38,307 nucleotides of DNA from Syntrophomonadaceae bacterium (lineage in GTDB: Bacteria > Bacillota > Dethiobacteria > DTU022 > PWGO01): assembly GCA_003554525.1 (NCBI GenBank), contig PWGO01000024.1, positions 1 to 38,307 on the forward strand, given 5' to 3'. Made by a program: the position numbers and the translations under genes. This document shows, piece after piece, positions 7,726 to 13,792 of the stretch. Each line of letters begins with the position of its first letter. The first letter of the stretch is position 1. The notes under the pieces were generated by a model. The model had not been told where the DNA came from and ran no database searches. It saw only the letters and a list, made by a program, of their open reading frames with translations.

Positions 7726-9033
7726 TTGTGGAGGAAGAACAAATCCGGCAGGGGTCAAAATAACGGGTGGAAGTATCAATTGAGTTCAGCAGCAAGAAAG
7801 AAAAAAAGTAAAAAAAGGCTGGTTAAAAGAATTTTTTTTGTCGCTGTGCTGGCAGCATTATTAATTACTGTCGGCCTGGGGTGGCTGTTTGACTATTATA
7901 CCGATCCCTATAATGTTCCCGAAGGGGAAACAGGCAACGGAACAGACAATCCCCAGGAAAAAAGGAAGGTTAGAAATCTTTTGTTCCTGGGGATTGACAG
8001 CAGATTAGAAAACCAGGGGGGCTTCAGGCCTGATACTATTATGGTGGCTTCTATCAACCTGGATAGCGGTAAAGTAAACCTGGTAAGCATACCCCGTGAT
8101 ACTTTTGTAGATATTTATGGCATGGAATCTCACATTTTTAACGGGAAGGATAAGATTAACCATGCCTATAACCGGGGTTACATGGGATACACCAGCGTTA
8201 ACGGGGAGGACCGGCACGAGAAAGGGATGTTAACCCAGGTAAAAACAGTAAGTAAGTTTTTGGGGGATATTCCCATTGATTTCTACGTGACCGTGGATAT
8301 GAAAGGGGTAGTGGAAGTAGTAAACAAGCTGGACGGAGTGGAATACGAAGTAGAAGTGCCTGTTTACCATGAATTTGGAAGGGGTGAGGAACGGGAATCC
8401 AGGAAAGTGCTGGATGCAGGGAAGCAGTGGCTGGACGGGCACGATGTTTTAAATTACGTGCGCTACCGGGGCCACGGGGGAGACATAGGTCGTGCAGAAC
8501 GCCAGCAGCGTATGGTAAAAGCAATTTTCGGCCGGTTTGTAGATACCATCAGTGTTAACAGTGTGCTTGATGTATATAAAAGTGTTTCCTCGAACGTAGA
8601 TACCAACATGGGTAACAACGATATAATGCATTACGCCGGTTTTGCCTATAACAACATAGATTTTTCCATGATAGATACTTATGTTTTTTCCAAGGGGGAA
8701 AGCGGTCGCAAGGGCGAACAGGGAATCTACTACTTTTTTGTTGATGAAGAGCATCGTGTAGAGATTATTGAAGAAGTATTTAACCGTCAAGTGGAAAAAC
8801 GCTCCTACAAAAAACCTCCCGTATATGTGCCTCCTCAAGAAGATGATGATAATAATGACAATGACAATAATGATAATGATAATGATGATAATAAAGAAGA
8901 AGAAAGCAAAGATGAAGACGAAAAAGAAAGTAATGGAGAAAACTCCAGTAATGTAAGAGAGGAAGCAGCAGGCAACGGAATGGATAAAGAAAGTGAAAAA
9001 ACCGTAAGCCGGGCTGTATATCGTGAAGAATGA
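7726..9033 (+). CDS. LytR-CpsA-Psr (LCP) family wall-polymer transferase
   Basis: LCP proteins move lipid-linked anionic polymers such as teichoic acids or capsule onto peptidoglycan outside the cell. A basic N-terminal tail (ARKKKSKKRLVKR) precedes one membrane segment around residues 38-58. The LCP core follows, with NLLFLGIDSR, FRPDTIMVASI, VSIPRDTFV, KINHAYNRG and GRAERQQRMV supplying the conserved Asp and Arg residues that bind the pyrophosphate-lipid. After the core comes a proline-rich link and a tail of about 70 residues made almost only of Asp, Asn, Glu, Lys and Ser. The ATG at 7717 is fused to GAAAGG; TTG at 7726 is nine bases away and preferred. It lies 41 bases after the zinc hydrolase, probably in one transcript. 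Confidence 0.92.
   Translation: MWRKNKSGRGQNNGWKYQLSSAARKKKSKKRLVKRIFFVAVLAALLITVGLGWLFDYYTDPYNVPEGETGNGTDNPQEKRKVRNLLFLGIDSRLENQGGFRPDTIMVASINLDSGKVNLVSIPRDTFVDIYGMESHIFNGKDKINHAYNRGYMGYTSVNGEDRHEKGMLTQVKTVSKFLGDIPIDFYVTVDMKGVVEVVNKLDGVEYEVEVPVYHEFGRGEERESRKVLDAGKQWLDGHDVLNYVRYRGHGGDIGRAERQQRMVKAIFGRFVDTISVNSVLDVYKSVSSNVDTNMGNNDIMHYAGFAYNNIDFSMIDTYVFSKGESGRKGEQGIYYFFVDEEHRVEIIEEVFNRQVEKRSYKKPPVYVPPQEDDDNNDNDNNDNDNDDNKEEESKDEDEKESNGENSSNVREEAAGNGMDKESEKTVSRAVYREE
8841..8925 (+). repeat. Low-complexity GAT/AAT codon repeat inside the LCP gene
   Basis: Runs of GATGATGATAATAATGACAA type encode the Asp/Asn tail of the LCP protein. The trinucleotide-like repeat can slip during replication, so tail length may vary between strains. 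The acidic tail would lie outside the membrane and could bind cations or interact with the wall. Confidence 0.7.
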
Positions 9034-9043
9034 AAAGTTGAAT

Positions 9044-9161
9044 GTAACTACTCAAGCCAAGTAAGGGTAAGTTAAGAGGCATTGTGCTTAGCGGGGACGG
9101 TTTGAGCGTCACCTTTAGCTGTGAGGAGGTTCGAAGGGAAGAAGATGGAACTTTTCCCCTG
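9044..9161 (+). repeat. Structured dispersed element, copy 1 (degenerate)
   Basis: Begins GTAACTACTCAAGCCAAGTA and is alignable base by base with 38190-38307. Shared blocks are GTAAGTTAAGAGGCAT, GCGGGGACGGTT, GAGCGTCACC, CGAAGGGAAGA and GATGGAAC. In this copy the terminal inverted repeat (GGGGACGGTTC with GAACCGTCCCC) has decayed and the inner small hairpins have lost pairing, so it looks older than copy 2. It begins about ten bases after the LCP stop codon. Confidence 0.75.
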
Positions 9162-9202
9162 GTGCATTTTTACTTCCTTGCCGCGGGCTTCTTTCTTCTT
9201 TA

Positions 9203-9252
9203 GAGAGGTGAGAGGTGGGAAGTTAGAGGTGAGAAAAATATCCCCCCACCTT
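9203..9252 (+). repeat. Dispersed purine-rich repeat, copy 2 (family B)
   Basis: GAGAGGTGAGAGGTGGGAAG then TTAGAGGTGAGAAAAA and a C-run ending CCACCTT. It matches 282-331 in opposite orientation with only a few changes. The flanking text (AGTCAGAGGTTAGAG) continues as similar purine-rich sequence. Confidence 0.7.
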
Positions 9253-9289
9253 ATTAGAAGTCAGAGGTTAGAGTTCGGAAGTCAGAAGT

Positions 9290-9326
9290 AAAAGGAAAAG
9301 AGTCGGAAGGCTCTTTTCCTTTTTTT
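9290..9326 (+). terminator. Rho-independent terminator
   Basis: A perfect 13-base-pair stem, AAAAGGAAAAGAG with CTCTTTTCCTTTT, around the loop TCGGAAGG, followed by more T. It is downstream of the LCP gene and of both repeats and closes that transcript. Confidence 0.85.
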
Positions 9327-9460
9327 ATAAATTTTATTGACTAAGGGGCAGGAATAAGAAAGTTTTGGTTGAAATATAATAATAATAATTATTGTTTAAA
9401 AATATATTTAAATTGCAAATACTCAGAATATACTAATAACTCCAGGAAGGGGATAAAAGT

Positions 9461-9811
9461 GTGAAAAACGTAAACATTTTATTAAAACTGACTGCGGTTA
9501 CTTGTATTTTATTTTTTATTTTGCTTTTTTCACCGGGCGACGCTTTATCCGGCAATTTTGTAAATGTCCCGGGGGTTCCGGATGATAACAATTTTATTAA
9601 AAATGAAAATTACTGCTTGCCCGGCCATGCGAATATTGCTGCAGATAAAAATGTTGATCATAACCAAGAAAAAGAAGATAATACAAATAATGAAGATGAT
9701 ATTGCCGATATTATAACCCCGGGTTATGTATTCCTGGTGGTTATATGGATTTCCATCCTGTACGCTCTTTTTATAATGACTCGCATGAGGAGCAAAAAGA
9801 AAAACGATTAG
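9461..9811 (+). CDS. Hypothetical small secreted/membrane protein
   Basis: A 116-residue protein I do not recognise. A hydrophobic N-terminus (LLKLTAVTCILFFILLFSPG) looks like a signal peptide or first membrane segment. A polar, Asn/Asp/Glu-rich middle follows, then a second membrane segment near residues 88-107 (YVFLVVIWISILYALFI) and a basic tail RMRSKKKND. The topology suggests an outside loop held by a C-terminal anchor, as in LPXTG-like or holin-sized proteins, though no sorting motif is present. GTG start with GGAAGGGG eight bases upstream. It stands alone between a terminator and the convergent purC gene. Confidence 0.6.
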   Translation: MKNVNILLKLTAVTCILFFILLFSPGDALSGNFVNVPGVPDDNNFIKNENYCLPGHANIAADKNVDHNQEKEDNTNNEDDIADIITPGYVFLVVIWISILYALFIMTRMRSKKKND

Positions 9812-9917
9812 TAATTGACCGGGCAGCAAAAACTAAACGAAAAAGCTCCTTATTTTAATTCCTCTCCCCCATCCAGGGAGAAAGCCATAAAAGCCATAGC
9901 AGGTAATTAACCAGGAA

Positions 9918-10622
9918 TTACACCTCAAAGAATTTGCGGTATATCTCTTCGTGAGATTGAACCCTGTTTTGGCTGTCCATTACCCTCATGCAGTCCGCGG
10001 ATACTTCATCTATCAAGACTACTTCTTTGTTTAACAGCCCAAATTCAAATTTGATATCTACCAGGTACAACTCTTTCTGAATTAGTTCTTCCTCAATAAT
10101 CCGGGCAGCCCGCCGGGTGAGCTCTTTGCCCTGTTTTAACTGGTTTTCGTTTAATATTCCCAGTTCCAGCAGAGTATCATCATTAATAAGGGGGTCTCCG
10201 CGCTCGTCGTCTTTTAAAGTTATTTCTACCAGGTAATTCAAGGGTTGAAGTTCTTCCCGTATGTACTTTTTGTAACGTCTCAAAAAGCTGCCGTATGCTT
10301 TCTGCCGGCTAATAAATTCCAGGCCGGCTGATGCACTCAAGTGTCCCCCCGGCAGGCGTGTTTCTTTGACTTCCATGCTGTTGTTTTCCAGGTCGGCTAA
10401 TATGAAATGGGTTGGCACTCCTTTGTTCAAGAAAACCTGGAAAAAGTAATTGGACATTTCAAGTGACATTTTACCCTTGCCTTTAATTTGCCCCATTACC
10501 TGGTTGGCCCCGGGATCAACTATTCCCTCTTCTCCGGTCACATCATCTTTAAAATAGAAAAGCAGGTTTCCATTTTCCTTCTTAAACACGTCTTTGGTTT
10601 TCCCAGTATAAATTTTCTCCAT
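9918..10622 (-). CDS. purC: SAICAR synthetase (divergent PurC)
   Basis: PurC joins aspartate to CAIR with ATP in purine synthesis. The 234-residue length is normal. YTGKTKDVF and FYFKDDVTG form the N-terminal nucleotide-binding part, KGKGKMSLEMSNYFF is the conserved GKG helix, LKDDERGDPLINDD is the well-conserved DDxxGDPL block and LIDEVSADCMRVMD corresponds to the usual ADEISPDT...WD. Several usual residues differ: the strand normally reading VVRNxAAGS is here ISRQKAYGS. It is a single gene with no other pur genes next to it. ATG start behind AGGGGAG. Purine function is likely, but a divergent paralog with another substrate cannot be ruled out. Confidence 0.82.
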   Translation of the reverse strand: MEKIYTGKTKDVFKKENGNLLFYFKDDVTGEEGIVDPGANQVMGQIKGKGKMSLEMSNYFFQVFLNKGVPTHFILADLENNSMEVKETRLPGGHLSASAGLEFISRQKAYGSFLRRYKKYIREELQPLNYLVEITLKDDERGDPLINDDTLLELGILNENQLKQGKELTRRAARIIEEELIQKELYLVDIKFEFGLLNKEVVLIDEVSADCMRVMDSQNRVQSHEEIYRKFFEV

Positions 10623-10884
10623 AATAATCTCCCCTTAATCAAATTCAAAATCATAAAAAGAATTTGCCATAATGCTTCCACCATACAAAATAAACTTCTA
10701 CAAAATAAACAGTTCACCTGCTTTTTTTTATTTATTTTAAACCATTTTAATTAAAATATGAAGTTAAAGCTCCAGGGTAACTATAATAAGCGGTATTTAT
10801 CTGTTAAAATAAGAAGTGACTACTCAGGATCATGGCAACTTGAAAAAAAAGTTGATATTAACAAACTCCTGGAGTGATTAAAAA

Positions 10885-12150
10885 TTGCTTAAAGGCGAAA
10901 TTATTACCGTGGGTACAGAAATTTTAATGGGGCAGATTACCAATACCAATGCCGCTTACATTTCCAATGAACTTTTGAAGCTGGGCGTAGGCGTATATTA
11001 TCATTCCGTGGTGGGTGATAACCATAAACGGCTAATGGAGGTTTTGTCTTGTTCCTTAGACAGGGCGGATATTATTGTTTTAACCGGGGGCCTGGGACCT
11101 ACCGGAGACGATATTACCAGGGAAACAGTAGCAGAATTGCTGCAGCTCCCGTTGCAAAAAGATCAGGACTGGGAAAGCAGGTTAGAAAAATTTTTTTCTC
11201 AAAGAAACCGTCCCATGGTGGAAAGCAACCGCAAACAGGCGCTGGTTCCCCGGGGCGGGAAATTGTTACCCAATGAAAAAGGCACTGCACCGGGAGTGTA
11301 CCTGGAATATAAAAACAATACTGTGGTTTTGCTGCCCGGTCCCCCTGAGGAGATGAAGCACGTGTTTAAAAAACAAGTTTGCCCCCTTCTGAAGGATAAA
11401 CTTGAATTTGCCGGGGAAAAAGGAGTTTTATTATCCAGGAGCCTGCGTATCGTGGGGCTGGGTGAATCTGCCATAGAAGACAAACTACAGCCCTGGTTAA
11501 ACAACCAGGATAATCCTACCATAGCGCCCCTTGCCAAGAGGGCGGAAGTTCACCTTCGCATAACAGCCAGGTCTAAAACAAAAGACGAAGCGATAAAGCT
11601 GATTGATGATAAAGAAAAAGAAATTTCCGGAGCATTGGGCGATTATATTTACGGTAGAGACGAAGAAGAACTGGAGCATGTAGTGGCCCGCCTGCTGTGG
11701 GAAAAAGAAAAAACGCTGGCAGTAGGGGAATCTTGTAGCGGGGGTTTACTTTGCCACCGCTTAACCAATGTACCGGGAAGTTCAGGTTTTCTGTTGGCCG
11801 GTATGGTCACATACAGCAACGAAGCAAAAATGAACTTGCTGGAAGTTAAAAAAGATACACTGTTAGATAAAGGGGCCGTGAGTGAAGCAGTAGCCCTGCA
11901 GATGGCACAGGGTTCCCGCCGGCGCACTGGCGCGGATATAGGAATAAGCATAACCGGTATTGCCGGCCCTTCCGGCGGCACCCCCGATAAACCGGTAGGT
12001 TTAACCTACCTGGCTTTAGATACACAGGGGTTTTCCTTCTGTAGGAAATATCAGATGTGGGGAGAGCGGGAGGATATTAAAATAAGGGTTTCCCAGGTAG
12101 CCTTGAATTTATTAAGGTTGCACCTCCTGGGGTTAATTGAACAGTGCTAA
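10885..12150 (+). CDS. cinA: CinA-like protein (nicotinamide-nucleotide amidase)
   Basis: A two-domain protein of 421 residues. The N-terminal MoaB-like domain (EIITVGTEILMGQ, GGLGPTGDDITRE, GVYLEYKNNTVVLLPGPPEE) is of the family that has ADP-ribose pyrophosphatase activity. The C-terminal PncC-like domain (AVGESCSGGLLCHRLTNVPG, GIAGPSGGTPDKPVGLTY) is of the family that deamidates nicotinamide mononucleotide in pyridine-nucleotide salvage. Start is TTG with GGAGTG nine bases upstream; no in-frame ATG suits better. Often near recA in other Firmicutes, but here divergent from purC and followed by a weak CCCCC/GGGGG hairpin. Confidence 0.93.
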   Translation: MLKGEIITVGTEILMGQITNTNAAYISNELLKLGVGVYYHSVVGDNHKRLMEVLSCSLDRADIIVLTGGLGPTGDDITRETVAELLQLPLQKDQDWESRLEKFFSQRNRPMVESNRKQALVPRGGKLLPNEKGTAPGVYLEYKNNTVVLLPGPPEEMKHVFKKQVCPLLKDKLEFAGEKGVLLSRSLRIVGLGESAIEDKLQPWLNNQDNPTIAPLAKRAEVHLRITARSKTKDEAIKLIDDKEKEISGALGDYIYGRDEEELEHVVARLLWEKEKTLAVGESCSGGLLCHRLTNVPGSSGFLLAGMVTYSNEAKMNLLEVKKDTLLDKGAVSEAVALQMAQGSRRRTGADIGISITGIAGPSGGTPDKPVGLTYLALDTQGFSFCRKYQMWGEREDIKIRVSQVALNLLRLHLLGLIEQC

Positions 12151-12165
12151 TAAAAGATTAATACC

Positions 12166-12183
12166 CCCTTTGTCCAGGGGGTT
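12166..12183 (+). other. G/C hairpin after cinA
   Basis: CCCCC and GGGGG around TTTGTCCA, some 15 bases after the cinA stop. The GTCCAGGGGG core is similar to hairpins near 9860 and 25555 (TCCAGGGAG, TCCAGGGGG). There is no T-run after the stem, so termination is uncertain. Confidence 0.35.
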
Positions 12184-12381
12184 GGAGGTTAGAGATAATG
12201 GTAAAGTTTCCCCAGGCGGGTGGAGTTTAAACTGCCCCTTAGAAAGCCAGCTTCGCCAGCTTCGGGGGCCATATTTACTCCGGCAGGTGGTTTAAGGTAA
12301 AATAATTATACGGGGCGAGTAAAGTTAAAACTTGCAGCTCTTTCAGGTAACAGCAATCAAATGGTGACTGGATGTGATTTT

Positions 12382-12921
12382 TTGAAAAAATACTCGTGGG
12401 TAATTGTACTTGTTTTGCTGTTCACTACTTATTATCTTTCTTCAATACCGGGCTTGAGAGTATTGCCTGTATTGAAGCAGGTAAATGCGTTGCTGCACCG
12501 CATAAACCTTGGTTTTAGTGAAATAGCACAAAGTCTGGCAGCCCGGATCCCGGAAGAACTGGCTCCAGCAAAAACTTTAACCGGAGACTTTTTAAATTAC
12601 GCTACTGAAAACCCGGTAGTTATTGAATTTCTTCTGCGTAAAATTGCTCACGTAGGGTTGTTTTTTATAATTACTGTTGCAATTTTCCTCTTATTGCGCT
12701 ATTACATAAAAAGTCCCCGGGTGGCGGTAATTGCAACTTTCCTGATTGCTGCGGCAATTGCTTCCCTGGATGAATATCACCAGAGCTTTGTAGACGGAAG
12801 AACCGGCAGCGTGATAGATGTCGCCATTAACCTGTTTGGGGTGACGTTGGCTATCCTGCTGGTAATCTCCTCTTACTTCCTTGCTTCGGTTCATTATCGG
12901 AAAGAGGAGGCAGGCCAGTAA
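12382..12921 (+). CDS. VanZ-like integral membrane protein
   Basis: The VanZ family includes the teicoplanin-resistance protein VanZ and many membrane proteins of unknown activity. A first membrane segment spans the N-terminus (WVIVLVLLFTTYYL) and three more lie in the C-terminal half. Conserved family features are RKIAHVGLFFI before the second segment and the loop SLDEYHQSFVDGRTGSVIDV, with its Asp-Glu and Arg. The ATG at 12361 has no ribosome site. TTG at 12382 follows GGATGTGAT, which resembles the full GGAGGTGAT complement of 16S rRNA, so it is preferred (179 residues). First gene of a three-gene unit with Smr and HTH genes 15 and 24 bases apart. Role unknown. Confidence 0.8.
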   Translation: MKKYSWVIVLVLLFTTYYLSSIPGLRVLPVLKQVNALLHRINLGFSEIAQSLAARIPEELAPAKTLTGDFLNYATENPVVIEFLLRKIAHVGLFFIITVAIFLLLRYYIKSPRVAVIATFLIAAAIASLDEYHQSFVDGRTGSVIDVAINLFGVTLAILLVISSYFLASVHYRKEEAGQ

Positions 12922-12936
12922 TAAAGGGGGATTTCC

Positions 12937-13200
12937 ATGTCCCGCAGGAGCCTGACTCTGGATCTTCATCCTATATACAACCAGGGAGACAAAATTGACA
13001 TCGCACTGGAGAATGCCCTGGAAGAAGCGCAACAAAAAAAGGCCCGTGAACTGGAAATAATATGCGGCAAAGGGAGCGGTCAACTCAAAAAAAGAGTGTT
13101 GCGCTTTTTGGATCAGCCGGATAAGCGGGAAAAATACCATCGCATAAAAAAAGATCCCAAAAATTCCGGGAGGGTATTTGTTTATTTTAAATGGAAATAA
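12937..13200 (+). CDS. Small Smr-domain protein
   Basis: An 87-residue protein made only of an Smr (small MutS-related) domain. It shows the LDLHP start of the domain and the ELEIICGKGSGQLKKRV strand-loop with the GxGxG-like nucleic-acid-binding turn, then a basic tail ending VFVYFKWK. Stand-alone Smr proteins nick branched DNA or act on RNA and ribosomes; which applies here is unknown. The usual LDLHG is changed to LDLHP. ATG start behind AAGGGGG. It is sandwiched between the VanZ-like gene and the small HTH gene. Confidence 0.82.
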   Translation: MSRRSLTLDLHPIYNQGDKIDIALENALEEAQQKKARELEIICGKGSGQLKKRVLRFLDQPDKREKYHRIKKDPKNSGRVFVYFKWK

Positions 13201-13224
13201 ATGCTTTATACGGGGTGAGATAAA

Positions 13225-13434
13225 TTGTTTTTTAAAACATTTGCCAACAAAACCGTAAAAGGGCTACGAAAAAATCAAGGTTTTACTGCACGGGAGCTGG
13301 CCGAGCATATAAGAGTAAACGAATCATTAATAAAAAAAGTAGACCATTACAAATTAAAAAAGGTCCCGGAACCATTAAAAAGCAAGATTGAACCCCTTTT
13401 GAAGGGAAAGCATACGGATAATTTGCCTTGGTAG
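13225..13434 (+). CDS. Small helix-turn-helix protein
   Basis: A 69-residue protein with an XRE-like helix-turn-helix (GFTARELAEHIRVNESLIKK) flanked by basic residues and a conserved-looking tail KVPEPLKSKIEPLLKG. There is no effector domain, so it is probably a small DNA-binding regulator, perhaps of its own operon. TTG start behind CGGGGTGAG; no ATG alternative exists. It is the last clear gene of the VanZ-Smr-HTH unit. Confidence 0.65.
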   Translation: MFFKTFANKTVKGLRKNQGFTARELAEHIRVNESLIKKVDHYKLKKVPEPLKSKIEPLLKGKHTDNLPW

Positions 13435-13468
13435 TATATAAGCAGTAAGTATATAAAACGTGGTGAAA

Positions 13469-13633
13469 ATGTTAAACGGGTTGTCGAAGTATGCGCTTAC
13501 CCGGGAAATAAAATGCTGGATTTATCCTGCTAAAGAAGCAATAAAAAAGCAGGAGGTATGTTTTCTTGCCTGTATTGAAAATATAACCAGGCGACTGGTT
13601 ATATATACCATAATAAAAAAAGACAAAATTTGA
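13469..13633 (+). CDS. Possible small ORF (54 residues)
   Basis: An ATG at 13469 opens a frame of 54 codons, below the ORF-track limit. The start region is MLNGLSKYALTREIKCWIYP and the protein is basic with three cysteines (KCW, VCF, ACI). Upstream is only a weak GTGG. It lies on the same strand 34 bases after the HTH gene, so it could be a fourth operon member. I recognise no family, and chance cannot be excluded. Confidence 0.25.
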   Translation: MLNGLSKYALTREIKCWIYPAKEAIKKQEVCFLACIENITRRLVIYTIIKKDKI

Positions 13634-13792
13634 TAAAAGCAGCAGGATCGGGGGTTAAAATAAAGAAGATTCAAAGAAGATTCAAAGAAGATTTAAAGAA
13701 GATTTCGTAACTATCACGGTGTGAAGTTTAGAGAATAAAACAGGGGGTTTCACTTTAAAAATTTAACCCAATAAAATTGAGGAGGGGCTTGG
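13634..13792 (+). other. Intergenic leader with four tandem 11-bp repeats
   Basis: This is the second half of the 13435-13792 gap. At 13662-13705 four copies of AAAGAAGATTY follow each other (two end in C, two in T). They lie about 90 bases upstream of the wall-hydrolase start. The period of 11 is close to one helical turn, so the copies would present one face of the DNA. A run of purine-rich mRNA leader is another reading. No clear promoter was identified. Confidence 0.55.

Noticed and set aside
8198-9112. Minus-strand ORFs inside the LCP gene
   Set aside because: They are antisense shadows; the low-complexity one mirrors the GAT/AAT repeat. The plus-strand LCP motifs are decisive.
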